Of a stretch of 64,000 nucleotides of DNA, positions 50,020 to 58,308 are shown one piece after another. The DNA is from Allobosea sp. Tri-44. Its GTDB lineage: Bacteria > Pseudomonadota > Alphaproteobacteria > Rhizobiales > Beijerinckiaceae. The notes beneath the pieces were generated by a model. The model made no database searches. It saw only the letters and a program-made list of their open reading frames with translations, and had not been told where the DNA came from. Location: the NCBI RefSeq assembly GCF_004123845.1, contig NZ_NBDP01000015.1, positions 124,001-188,000 of the forward strand, given 5' to 3'. The translations under genes were made by a program, and so were the position numbers. Every line of letters begins with the position of its first letter. Positions within the stretch are counted from its first letter, which is position 1.

Positions 50020-51384
50020 TCAAAGAGAGTTTGCCCGCGCCTGCCCCGGCTCGGCGACGGGAACGCCGTCAGCGACGTATTCGCTGAGCTTGTTGCGCAG
50101 CGTCCGGATCGAGATGCCCAGGATCTTGGCAGCATGGGTCCGGTTGCCGAGGCAATGATCCAGCGTGTCGAGGATGAGATCGCGCTCAACATCGGCAACC
50201 GTGCGCCCGACGAGACCGCGCGTCACCGCTTCGGCCGTCTGTGCCGCTCGCGTCGCGACATCGCGCCCGCTGGCCGGGCCCAGCGTCTCGCCTTCCGGCG
50301 TCAGCATCGCCTCCGTCCCGATCTCGACGCCCTGCGCCAGCAGGACGGCGCGGTGCACCGTGTTCTCGAGTTCGCGGACATTGCCGCGCCAGCCATTGCC
50401 AAGCAGGAGCTTGCGCGCCTCGGCCGCGATCGGGCGCAGCGGCAGCCCGTTCAGCTCGGCATATTTCCTGGCGAAATGATCGGCCAGCACCAGGATGTCG
50501 CCGGGGCGTTCGCGCAGCGCCGGCAAGCGCAGGTGCACGACGTTCAGCCGGTAGAACAGGTCCTCGCGGAAAGAGCCTTCGCGCACGGCATCGCCGAGAT
50601 TGCGGTTCGAGGTCGCGATGATGCGCAGGTCGACCTTGACTGGCTGCGTACCGCCGACCCGATCGATCATCCGCTCCTGCAGCGCACGCAGGAGCTTGGC
50701 CTGCAGGCGCACATCCATCTCCGAGATTTCGTCGAGCAGCAGCGTGCCGCCATTCGCCTCCTCGAACTTGCCGATGCGCCTTGCGATCGCACCGGTAAAG
50801 GCACCCTTCTCATGACCGAACAGCTCCGATTCGAGCAGGTTGTCGGGGATTGCCGCGCAGTTCACCGCGACGAAGGGCTTGTCCTTGCGCAGTGACTTCT
50901 GGTGCAAATGCTGCGCGATCATCTCCTTGCCGGTGCCGCTCTCGCCGGTAACCAGCACGGGTGCGTCCGAGCGGGCGATCTGGTTGGCGAGTTGGACGAC
51001 GCGCTCCATCGCCGGGTCGCGCCAGATCAGGCTCGCCTTGTCGCCTGCGACCGCGGCGAGCACGGCTGCGATCAGCTCCGGATCGGGCGGCAGCGGCACA
51101 TATTCGCGCGCGCCGGCCTGGATCGCAGCGACCGCGGCGCGGGCATCGGTCGAGGTACCGCAGGCGACGAGCGGGGTGCGGATGCGCTCGGCCTCGAGCG
51201 CCGCGACCAGTCTGGCGATCGGCTGCTCGACATCGACCATCAGGAGGTCGCCGCCCTTGGCGCGCAGCACGGCCAGCGCCTGCTCGATGCTCTCGGCATG
51301 AGTGACGGCGGCGCCCTGCGAGACCGCGATCTTCGCCGCGGTGATGAGCTGGCCCTTGAGGCTGCCGACGATGATGAGGCGCAT
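50020..51384 (-). CDS. flbD: Sigma-54-dependent flagellar regulator FlbD
   Basis: A 454-residue NtrC-family activator. The N-terminal receiver-like domain lacks the usual acidic pair at its start ([13 protein letters not shown]) but keeps an aspartate in LLMVDVEQP, so conventional phosphorylation is doubtful, as in Caulobacter FlbD. The AAA+ domain has Walker A GESGTGKE, the sigma-54 contact loop GAFTGA and [12 protein letters not shown]. The C-terminal Fis-type HTH is [20 protein letters not shown]. Last gene of the fliF operon; it would activate late flagellar genes, for which a sigma-54 promoter is visible at 58106. Confidence 0.93.
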   Translation of the reverse strand: MRLIIVGSLKGQLITAAKIAVSQGAAVTHAESIEQALAVLRAKGGDLLMVDVEQPIARLVAALEAERIRTPLVACGTSTDARAAVAAIQAGAREYVPLPPDPELIAAVLAAVAGDKASLIWRDPAMERVVQLANQIARSDAPVLVTGESGTGKEMIAQHLHQKSLRKDKPFVAVNCAAIPDNLLESELFGHEKGAFTGAIARRIGKFEEANGGTLLLDEISEMDVRLQAKLLRALQERMIDRVGGTQPVKVDLRIIATSNRNLGDAVREGSFREDLFYRLNVVHLRLPALRERPGDILVLADHFARKYAELNGLPLRPIAAEARKLLLGNGWRGNVRELENTVHRAVLLAQGVEIGTEAMLTPEGETLGPASGRDVATRAAQTAEAVTRGLVGRTVADVERDLILDTLDHCLGNRTHAAKILGISIRTLRNKLSEYVADGVPVAEPGQARANSL

Positions 51385-51428
51385 GGCTCAGGCCTTCCTT
51401 GAAAGATGCAGTCGCTCCGACCGGTTCG

Positions 51429-51785
51429 TCACCGGTCGGTCTTGATGATTTCCGTCATGGTGACGCCGAGGCGTTCCTCCACCACCACGACCTCGCCGCG
51501 CGCCACCAGGCGCTCGTTGACGAAGATGTCGATCGCCTCGCCGACGCGCCGGTCGAGTTCCAGCACCGTGCCGGGCGTCACGCGCAGGAGATCGCCGACC
51601 GCGATCCGTGACGAGCCCAGCACGGCGGAGACCGTGACCGGCACGTCGAAGACCTGCTCGAGATCCTCCGCCGTCTTGACCGGGACCGGTCCCGACCGCG
51701 CCACCGAGTCGCCCCCGCCGCTATGGTCGAAGGACAGGTCGGCCGGATTGAGCGGCGGCAGGTTGAGATCGTTTTCGTTCGGCAT
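51429..51785 (-). CDS. fliN: Flagellar motor switch protein FliN
   Basis: A 118-residue C-ring protein with a single SpoA domain: VPVTVSAVLGSSRIAVGDLL, LELDRRVGEAIDIFVNERLV and GEVVVVEERLGVTMTEI. The acidic, low-complexity N-terminus (NLPPLNPADLSFDHSGGG) is common in alphaproteobacterial FliN. The start MPNENDLN gives a 5-bp gap from fliH. Forms the cytoplasmic switch and export-docking ring with FliG and FliM; fliM is not in the window. Confidence 0.93.
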   Translation of the reverse strand: MPNENDLNLPPLNPADLSFDHSGGGDSVARSGPVPVKTAEDLEQVFDVPVTVSAVLGSSRIAVGDLLRVTPGTVLELDRRVGEAIDIFVNERLVARGEVVVVEERLGVTMTEIIKTDR

Positions 51786-51790
51786 CTTGC

Positions 51791-52375
51791 TTACCCCGCT
51801 TCCGGCCCGAAGACGGCCCTGACCGCCTTGTCGACCGCTTCGTCGAGTTCCGCGCGCTCGATCGCGATACCGCCATCGGCCCATTCGAGCCGGCCGTCAC
51901 CGATGGCGATGTCCGGCTCGCCGAGCACGACGATCCGGCCGGCAAAGCCGGTCTCGCGGGCGAGCCCGGAGAGTTTTTCCTCGACGGTCTCGACCAAGCT
52001 TTCATGGACCCGGATCGCCAGATGCGGCGCATGCCGGGCATGGGCCAGGCATTCGCGCGCCGCTGCGAGCAGTTGCACCAGCGGCTTGTCGGCCAGGGCC
52101 GCCCCGGCGAGGCTGCGCGCGGTCGCAATCGCAAGCTGCGCCGCCTGGGCTTCGATTTCCGCCAGGCGTTCGTCCTGCTGCGCCAGCAGCCGCTCGCTTT
52201 GGCGCACAAGCTGCGACAGCAGGCTCCCCAGCTGCTGCTCGGCCTCGCGCCGCGCCTGGTCGAGGCCGCTGTGGAAGCCCACTGCCCTGGCAGCCTCAAG
52301 CGCTGCCTCGTCGACCGCCTTGCGGCCATTGCCGCGGAAGTCTGTGTCGAACATGAATTTCTTGGCAGCTGCCAT
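51791..52375 (-). CDS. fliH: FliH/FlbE-like flagellar assembly protein
   Basis: A 194-residue protein between fliG and fliN, the position of fliH (flbE) in the Caulobacter fliF operon. The central region is a long charged helix (LLSQLVRQSERLLAQQDERL) followed by an ALAA-rich helical stretch. The C-terminal part GFAGRIVVLGEPDIAIGDGR and LEWADGGIAIERAELDEAVD is the typical FliH/HrpE-like end that contacts the ATPase FliI. Its sequence is poorly conserved, so the name rests partly on synteny. Confidence 0.8.
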   Translation of the reverse strand: MAAAKKFMFDTDFRGNGRKAVDEAALEAARAVGFHSGLDQARREAEQQLGSLLSQLVRQSERLLAQQDERLAEIEAQAAQLAIATARSLAGAALADKPLVQLLAAARECLAHARHAPHLAIRVHESLVETVEEKLSGLARETGFAGRIVVLGEPDIAIGDGRLEWADGGIAIERAELDEAVDKAVRAVFGPEAG

Positions 52376-52376
52376 G

Positions 52377-53462
52377 TCAGTAGACCAATTCGTCTTCGGA
52401 ATTGCCCTTGGCGATGACGATCTCGCCCTTTTCGGCAAGATCCTTGGCCAGGGTCACCATCTTCATCTGCGCCTCGTCGACCTCCTTGAGCCGCAGCGGG
52501 CCAAGGCCCTGCATGTCGTCCTGCAGGTTCTTGGCGGCGCGCTGCGACATCGCCCCGAGGAAGAAGGCGCGCATCTCCTCGTTGGCGCCCTTGAGAGCGC
52601 GGGCGAGCATGTCCTTGTCGACCTGGCGCATCAGCGTCTGCAGCCCGGCGGAATCGAGTTTGCCGAGGTCCTCGAAGGTGAACATCAGGGCGCGGATGCG
52701 CTCGGCCGAGTCCTGGTTGGTCACGTCGAGCGCAGCGAGGAAGCGCATCTCGGTCTGGCGATCGAAGCCGTTGAAGATCTCGGCCATCATCTCGTGCGGA
52801 TCGCGTCGGCGCGTCTGCGTCAGCGTCGAGACGAACTCGGTGCGCAACGTGTTCTCGATATGGTCGAGCGCCTCCTTCTGCACCGATTCCATGCGCAGCA
52901 TCCGACCGACCACCTCAATCGAGAGCTCGTTCGGCAGGTTGCGCAGCACATTCGCCGAATGCTCGGGCCGGATGCGCGAAAGGATCACAGCGATCGTCTG
53001 CGGGTATTCGTTCTTGAGGAAGTTCGCGAGCACGACGGCGTCAATGTTGCCGAGCTTCTGCCACATGTTGCGGCCGGCGGGACCACGGATTTCCTCCATG
53101 ATCAGCGCGACCTGATCGGTCGGCAGGATCTTCTCGAGCAGCGAGATCGTGCGATCGAAGGAGCCGGTGACCGCGCCGGCGCTGGAGAGCCTGCCGACGA
53201 AATCGAGCATCAATTTCTCGACCTGATCGGAATCGACCGTGCCGAGCTCCGCCATGGCGCGCGTGATGATGCGGATTTCCTCGTCGTCGAACTCTTCCCA
53301 GATCGCCCGACCATGGTCCTCGCCGAGCACGAGCAGGATGACGGCCGCCCGCTGCGGGCCGGTCATGCCCTCTAGCGTCATCGGTCCGTCGTTATAGCTC
53401 GCGGACTCGCTGTCAGAACCGGAGGTCCCGCTGCGGGTTGCGATAGAGCGTGTCGCGGCCAT
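52377..53462 (-). CDS. fliG: Flagellar motor switch protein FliG
   Basis: A 361-residue C-ring protein that couples the stator to the rotor. The N-terminal domain begins LEGMTGPQRAAVILLVLGED (as MTGPQRAAVILLVLGED). The middle domain includes PQTIAVILSRIRPEHSANVL, with the EHPQ-like contact surface altered to NEYPQ. The C-terminal charged torque helix is around VDKDMLARALKGANEEMRAF. It starts at ATG 53462 behind GGGAG, 14 bp after fliF. Confidence 0.95.
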   Translation of the reverse strand: MAATRSIATRSGTSGSDSESASYNDGPMTLEGMTGPQRAAVILLVLGEDHGRAIWEEFDDEEIRIITRAMAELGTVDSDQVEKLMLDFVGRLSSAGAVTGSFDRTISLLEKILPTDQVALIMEEIRGPAGRNMWQKLGNIDAVVLANFLKNEYPQTIAVILSRIRPEHSANVLRNLPNELSIEVVGRMLRMESVQKEALDHIENTLRTEFVSTLTQTRRRDPHEMMAEIFNGFDRQTEMRFLAALDVTNQDSAERIRALMFTFEDLGKLDSAGLQTLMRQVDKDMLARALKGANEEMRAFFLGAMSQRAAKNLQDDMQGLGPLRLKEVDEAQMKMVTLAKDLAEKGEIVIAKGNSEDELVY

Positions 53463-53476
53463 GGTTCAGGCTCCCG

Positions 53477-55165
53477 TCACGCTGGTGCTTTCTCGTGGAT
53501 CCAGCCGCGCAGCACCGCGACGGAATCCGCCGGATTCTGCGAGACCATGGCGCCGATCTTCTCGACCGACTGCGCCTTGAGCTGGCCCTTGATCTGCGCG
53601 ATCGCGAGCATCCGCTCCGATGGTGCCTCGACATTGACCTGGCTGGCATCTGCACCGCCGGCCGAGCCCGCTCCGCCGGAGACCGAGGAGAAGGTCGACG
53701 GATCGCCGGTACCCGGGTCAACCACCAGCGTGCCGTTGCGCATGAAGCTCGGAAGGGCCCTGACCTCGCGATCGGGCGCGAGCACCTGCTTGAGCAGCGG
53801 GCGCACCACCACCATCAGGACGATCAGGATGAGCAGCGCGATCACGCCCATCTCCGCGAAGCGGACGAGATCCTCCCTGGTGAAGGAGGTGAGCTGCTGC
53901 ATCAACGTCTGCTCGGTCAGGTCCGTCGCGGTCTGGGGCGCCTCGGCGAAGCGCAGATTGACGACCTCGATCTGGTCGCCGCGCTGGCGGTCGAAGCCGA
54001 TCGCGGTCCGCACCAGCTGGCCGATCCGCTCCAGCTCCTCCGGCGACCGCGGCTGGTAGTTCGTCTCGTTGCCTTGCCGACTATAGACGCCATCGACCAG
54101 CACGGCGACGGAGAGCTTGCGGATCCGCCCGCCATCCTGCACCTCGGTGCGGGTCGTTCGCGAGATCTCATAATTGACGACCTCCTCGTTCTTCGAGTTG
54201 GTATCGCGCTGCTGGCCTTGCTGCTGGCCCTGGTTCTGCTGGGCGCCGGGCAGTTCGTTGCCGACCGTGACGCCCTCGCGCTGCTCGCTGGTAGCGGAGG
54301 CCTCTGTCCGGTTCTGGCTCGAGCGGATGACCTTGCTCTCGGGATCGAATGTCTCGGAACGGCTCTCGATCCGGTTCGTATCGAGCGTCGCCGAGACCTG
54401 GACGCGGGCGCGGCCCGGCCCGACGATGCTGGCGACGATATCGTCGACCTGCGCCTTGATCCGCCGCTCCATCGCACTCTGGCGCTCGTCCAGCGCCACG
54501 CCGACCATGCCCTGCTCACCTTGCGCGCCGTCAGCGAGGAGTCGACCGCGCTCGTCGACGATCGAGACCCGTTCCGGCTTCAGCCCGTCGACGGCCGAGG
54601 AGACGAGATGGCGGATCGCCCGGACCTGGGCGTTGTCGAGATCACCGGCGAGCTTGAGCGCGATCGAGGCGCGCGGCGGCTCGCGGTCGCGCTCGAACAG
54701 GCGCCGCTCGGGAATGACGAGATGGACGCGCGCCGCCTGGACCCGGCTGATCGAACGAATGGTGCGCGAGAGCTCGCCTTCCAGCGCACGCAGATGGTTG
54801 ATGTTCTGGACGAAGCTCGTCGAGGAAAAGGCGTCGCCCTTGTCGAATATCTCGTAGCCGACGCCACCGCCGGACGGGATACCCTTGCCTGCCAATTCGA
54901 GCCTGAGCTTCGGCACGTCCGCGCGCGGCGCGAGGATCGTCTGCCCGTCGCCGCGCAGCTCGTATTTCACCCCGCGCGTGTCGAGATCCTTGACGATGGC
55001 GCCGACGTCCTGGCTGGACAGGTCGGCGAAGAGCACGCCCATCGCCGGTTGCGACATGCGCAGCATGACGAAGGCGAAGAAGCCGATCAGCGCCAGCGTC
55101 ACCGCCAGCATCGCCGCCAGCCGTGCCGCGCCGAATCTCCGGAACTGATCGACTAGCCCGTTCAC
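53477..55165 (-). CDS. fliF: Flagellar MS-ring protein FliF
   Basis: About 562 residues forming the membrane ring of the basal body. Transmembrane segment one is AMLAVTLALIGFFAFVML and a second lies near residue 435 (MGVIALLILIVLMVVVRPLL). The periplasmic ring-building motif VQAARVHLVIPERRLF sits between. The C-terminal FliG-binding tail reads IGAMVSQNPADSVAVLRGWI. I prefer the GTG at 55165 (VNGLVDQFRRFG) with GGAAACG upstream; an ATG at 55216 would add a non-family extension. First gene of fliF-fliG-fliH-fliN-flbD, the order of the Caulobacter class II operon. Confidence 0.95.
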   Translation of the reverse strand: MNGLVDQFRRFGAARLAAMLAVTLALIGFFAFVMLRMSQPAMGVLFADLSSQDVGAIVKDLDTRGVKYELRGDGQTILAPRADVPKLRLELAGKGIPSGGGVGYEIFDKGDAFSSTSFVQNINHLRALEGELSRTIRSISRVQAARVHLVIPERRLFERDREPPRASIALKLAGDLDNAQVRAIRHLVSSAVDGLKPERVSIVDERGRLLADGAQGEQGMVGVALDERQSAMERRIKAQVDDIVASIVGPGRARVQVSATLDTNRIESRSETFDPESKVIRSSQNRTEASATSEQREGVTVGNELPGAQQNQGQQQGQQRDTNSKNEEVVNYEISRTTRTEVQDGGRIRKLSVAVLVDGVYSRQGNETNYQPRSPEELERIGQLVRTAIGFDRQRGDQIEVVNLRFAEAPQTATDLTEQTLMQQLTSFTREDLVRFAEMGVIALLILIVLMVVVRPLLKQVLAPDREVRALPSFMRNGTLVVDPGTGDPSTFSSVSGGAGSAGGADASQVNVEAPSERMLAIAQIKGQLKAQSVEKIGAMVSQNPADSVAVLRGWIHEKAPA

Positions 55166-55239
55166 GCCACGTTTCCGTTGCCCGGTGCCTGCGAAACCAA
55201 CGCGCAGACACACCACTAGGCAAGTTTTTCCCAGTGCAT

Positions 55240-55254
55240 GGTTAGCGCCCGGTT
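55240..55254 (-). promoter_or_regulatory. CtrA-like box upstream of fliF
   Basis: The minus strand reads TTAA-CCGGGCG-CTAA, seven of eight bases of the CtrA pair TTAA-N7-TTAA, about 75-90 bp upstream of the GTG start. A further TTAG lies 6 bp from the first half-site on the plus strand (55261). CtrA control of the fliF operon is established in Caulobacter. Confidence 0.6.
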
Positions 55255-55365
55255 AACGACGGTTAGGAAACAGGCAATTCAACTGAAAAGACACACAGCT
55301 GCGAACGCGAAAAGGCGCCGGCCGCTCGGCCGACGCCCGATAAATCTGGTGGATCGCCCGCTGTA

Positions 55366-55641
55366 TTACTGGCGGTAGTGCTGAATGCGGGTGGTGCGCA
55401 GGCCAGCGAGGCCATGCTGGTCGATCGACATCTGCCAGCTCAGGAATTCGTCGACCGTCAGCGTGTAGCGCTGGCAGGCCTCTTCCAGGCTGAGCAGGCC
55501 GCCGCGCACGGCGGCAACGACCTCAGCCTTGCGCCGGATCACCCAGCGACGCGTGTTCATCGGCGGCAGGTCAGCAATGGTGAGCGGGCTGCCATCAGGC
55601 CCGATCACATATTTGACGCGCGGTCGCAGCGGCTCGGTCAT
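55366..55641 (-). CDS. sciP: CtrA inhibitor SciP (DUF1153)
   Basis: A 91-residue HTH protein almost invariant in alphaproteobacteria. Motifs include RVKYVIGPDGSPLTIADLPP, TRRWVIRRKAEVVAAVRGGL and LTVDEFLSWQMSIDQHGLAG. SciP binds CtrA and blocks its transcriptional activity in early cell cycle. The start MTEPLRPRVKY is standard; the frame is open upstream but not conserved. It lies between fliF and flgD, near three CtrA-type sites, and has its own CtrA-like box. Confidence 0.94.
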   Translation of the reverse strand: MTEPLRPRVKYVIGPDGSPLTIADLPPMNTRRWVIRRKAEVVAAVRGGLLSLEEACQRYTLTVDEFLSWQMSIDQHGLAGLRTTRIQHYRQ

Positions 55642-55697
55642 GGTAACTCTCACACAACTCAACAGACCTACTGCCCAGGAGCCTAGCCCCGACGGGC

Positions 55698-55712
55698 TTA
55701 AATTTTGCCTAA
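55698..55712 (-). promoter_or_regulatory. CtrA-like box upstream of sciP
   Basis: The minus strand reads TTAG-GCAAAAT-TTAA, seven of eight bases of the CtrA consensus pair, 57-71 bp before the sciP ATG. sciP is a CtrA-activated gene in Caulobacter, forming a feedback loop. Confidence 0.6.
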
Positions 55713-55754
55713 AGCAATCACACAGGCTTTCGGCATGGGTCATGACCGTGTCCG

Positions 55755-56432
55755 TCAGCTCGTGGCCTTCACCGATTTGACCTTGTCGAGCGACACCTTG
55801 ATCGCGCCGATCAGGAGGGTCGGTACGGTGGTCGAGAAGTCGATGCCGTCGACCTTGCCGGTGATCTCAGTCTTGACCGTGATCGCCGCGCCGGAAACAT
55901 CCCTGCCGTCGATCGTGATCGTGTACTCGCCCTCGGGCGCCGTCGAACCGGTCGAGGTCTTGCCATCCCAGCTATAAGTCTGGTCGCCGGCCGTCAGCGT
56001 TTTCGTGCCGCTGAAGACGACCTTGCCGCTGGCATCCTTGATCGTGACCGTGCCGGTGCCGCCCTTGGAAGCATTGAGCTTCCACTCGGCCTTGCCCTCC
56101 TTGAGCTGCGTAGCCGCACCATCGGCCGTGACGGTCTGGCCGACGAAGCCGATCGCGCTCGCACCCGTCGTCGCCTTGCTGACGCCGAGCAGCGCCGTCA
56201 GCGTCTCGTTCTGCTTGAGCTGCTGCTCGACGCCGGCGAACTGCACCAGCTGCTGGGTGAACTGGTTGGTGTCGAGCGGGTCGAGCGGGTTCTGGTTCTT
56301 GAGCTGCGTCGTCAGCAGGGTGAGGAACTGGTCGAAATTATTGGCGATCGAGGTGCCACTGCCGGTCGCGGTGTTGTTCTGCGCGGCCGCGATCTGGGAA
56401 TTGGAGAGGTTACCCGTATTGGAGACGGTCAT
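55755..56432 (-). CDS. flgD: Flagellar hook assembly scaffold FlgD
   Basis: A 225-residue hook cap. The conserved N-terminus is FDQFLTLLTTQLKNQNPLDP followed by TNQFTQQLVQFAGVEQQLKQ, the signature of the family. The rest folds as FLK/Ig-like and tudor-like domains (YSWDGKTSTGSTAPEGEYTI). It guides hook-subunit assembly outside the cell. It starts 14 bp after fliK and shares its sigma-54 promoter. Confidence 0.94.
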   Translation of the reverse strand: MTVSNTGNLSNSQIAAAQNNTATGSGTSIANNFDQFLTLLTTQLKNQNPLDPLDTNQFTQQLVQFAGVEQQLKQNETLTALLGVSKATTGASAIGFVGQTVTADGAATQLKEGKAEWKLNASKGGTGTVTIKDASGKVVFSGTKTLTAGDQTYSWDGKTSTGSTAPEGEYTITIDGRDVSGAAITVKTEITGKVDGIDFSTTVPTLLIGAIKVSLDKVKSVKATS

Positions 56433-56446
56433 CGTCCGTTCCTCCT

Positions 56447-58057
56447 TCAGATGCTGAGATCGACGCCGCCGAGGCGGCCGCCGGTCCGCGGCAATGTCGC
56501 CGCTTCCGTAATGAGTGCGCTGTCGTCTGTGGCCTGGACCCAGGCGCGGCGGCCGCGCGGCGTCTCGTCATCCTGCCGCTGCTGGCGCGCGCCAGCCTGC
56601 TGGTCGCTGGAATCGCGCAGGCTCATGTCGATGCCGCCCTCCGACGGTTTCAGGCCGGCCTGCTCGAAGGCGCGCTCGAGCGTGCGCGCATCGCGTTGCA
56701 GCATATGCAGCGTCTCGACGCGATCGACCGTCAGCTTGGCGCTGACCTCGCCCTTGTCGGAGATTTCGAGGCTGACATCGATGCGGCCGAGCTCGGCCGG
56801 GTCGAGCCGGATGTCGAAACGCTTATTGCCGGCGAGCGCCCGGGCGCCGATCTCGACCGGGACGACGTGCAGCGGCGTTGCCCGGCCCGTCTCGCCCGAG
56901 ATCATCCTGTGGGCGGCCTCGGCCTGGGCTTGCGCCGTCGCCTGGGCGGCAGCGTCGAGCTCGGTCAAGGGCGGCTGCGGCGTGGTCAGGCTCTGCGGCC
57001 CGGCGGCGAGAAGGGCTTGCGGACTCACGGGCGCGGCTGCTTGCTGCGTACCAGTGGCCAGAGCAGGATTGTCCGAGGTGGCCGGTTGCGCGGGTTGACC
57101 CGCAGTGGTCGCTTCGGCCGCCTTGACCTCGGCGCCGGTGGTGGCTGTCGTCGCCTTGCCGGCCTCGGTCGCTTCCTTCGGCACCACCTGGCCATCGGCC
57201 GGCTTCGCCTCGCCCTGCTGCACTTCGCCAGGCTTCGTTCCCGCCTTGGTCGCGACGCCGGCTGCTGGAAGTTGCGCCGTCGCGCCGGCTTTGACGCCGA
57301 TCGCCGCGGCATCGCCACCCGCACTGACCTGACCGTCAACCTTCAGCAACGCTGCCGGCACCGGCAAGACGGCGCCGGTCGCCGCCGGCTGTCCGGCAGG
57401 GCCCGCCTCGCTGGTCGCCGCGACCGCCTGCCCTTCCGGCTTGCTCTCCGGCGTGGCAGCGCCGTCCGGCTTGGCCTGCTCGCCGCCCTGGAGCGTCAGC
57501 GCCGCCAGCGCCAGGAACTCGGCAGGGACGCCGGGAACCGGCACGGGCTGCGGAGCGGCGACCGGAACGATCTGGTCCTCGGGTGCACCTTTGCTGATCA
57601 CAGGCGCGCCATCGAGCGCAACCGCCAGCGCAGCCGTGCTCTCCTCGACTGTCTTGCCCTTCGCCGGTTTGTCGCCAGCGGCCGTCTCGGCTTTCTTGCC
57701 ATCGGCAGCCGTGGCGTCCTTCGCCGACGTCTCGTCTTGTCCTGGCTCCGTCTTCGCTTTGTCGGACGGTTCGGTCGCGCCTGCCGACTTCCGGTCCTTG
57801 CCGGCTTCATCGGTGCGACTGGATGATTTGGTGTCGGTCGCTGCCGCTCTGCGGGCGCCGTCATCGGATTTCGAGGGCTCGCGTGTCTCCGCGCTGTCGC
57901 GCGAGCTGCGGTCGTCCTCGACGCGCGGACGCGGCCGCTCCACCGGCTCTGGCGGCAGGGCGAAGGCCTGCTCCGGCTCGTTCCGCTCCGGGCTGCGGCG
58001 GGTCGGCGGTAGAATCTCGGGCAGCGCGGACGAACGCGAGACCGGCGCGGCGGACAT
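56447..58057 (-). CDS. fliK: Flagellar hook-length control protein FliK
   Basis: A 536-residue secreted ruler protein. A long N-terminal half rich in Pro, Ala, Glu, Thr and Lys is low complexity, as usual. The conserved C-terminal domain contains RLDPAELGRIDVSLEISDKG, RVETLHMLQRDARTLERAFE and QAGLKPSEGGIDMSLRD. The start MSAAPVSRSSALP has GGAGAG upstream. It is the first gene of a two-gene operon with flgD and has a sigma-54-type promoter at 58106-58121. Confidence 0.88.
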   Translation of the reverse strand: MSAAPVSRSSALPEILPPTRRSPERNEPEQAFALPPEPVERPRPRVEDDRSSRDSAETREPSKSDDGARRAAATDTKSSSRTDEAGKDRKSAGATEPSDKAKTEPGQDETSAKDATAADGKKAETAAGDKPAKGKTVEESTAALAVALDGAPVISKGAPEDQIVPVAAPQPVPVPGVPAEFLALAALTLQGGEQAKPDGAATPESKPEGQAVAATSEAGPAGQPAATGAVLPVPAALLKVDGQVSAGGDAAAIGVKAGATAQLPAAGVATKAGTKPGEVQQGEAKPADGQVVPKEATEAGKATTATTGAEVKAAEATTAGQPAQPATSDNPALATGTQQAAAPVSPQALLAAGPQSLTTPQPPLTELDAAAQATAQAQAEAAHRMISGETGRATPLHVVPVEIGARALAGNKRFDIRLDPAELGRIDVSLEISDKGEVSAKLTVDRVETLHMLQRDARTLERAFEQAGLKPSEGGIDMSLRDSSDQQAGARQQRQDDETPRGRRAWVQATDDSALITEAATLPRTGGRLGGVDLSI

Positions 58058-58105
58058 GGGGTACTCTCCGAAACAGAACCGTGACGACGTGGCCGCTGCT
58101 CCCGG

Positions 58106-58121
58106 AGCAAGAGCCACGCCA
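58106..58121 (-). promoter_or_regulatory. Sigma-54 promoter of fliK-flgD
   Basis: The minus strand reads TGGCGTGGCTCTTGCT, matching the -24/-12 consensus TGGCAC-N5-TTGCT with invariant GG and GC ten bases apart. It lies about 50-64 bp upstream of the fliK start codon. FlbD, a sigma-54 activator, is encoded 7 kb away. Strong motif match; activity not demonstrated. Confidence 0.65.
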
Positions 58122-58308
58122 ACCAGGAAACCATTCAGATTCAGCAGCTTGAGCTAATGCACCTCGTCACTCACCCGGCAGGAAACGCGTCTCGCCGCTG
58201 TCGGGCCCGGCAGGAATTGCCGGCCTTGCGCTGGCCCGCATCTGTCAAAACCGCTATAGAGCGCCCACATCCTCGGACGCTTCGCGCCCGAACCCGCCCG
58301 GAACCTCG

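Noticed and set aside
55213-55235. Sigma-54-like TGGGAAAAACTTGCC upstream of fliF on the minus strand
   Set aside because: The GG and GC elements are nine rather than ten bases apart, which is outside the tight spacing of sigma-54 promoters; a CtrA box fits better.
56696-57826. 376-codon open frame on the plus strand over fliK
   Set aside because: Low-complexity Arg/Leu/Gly string antisense to the Pro/Ala-rich part of fliK.
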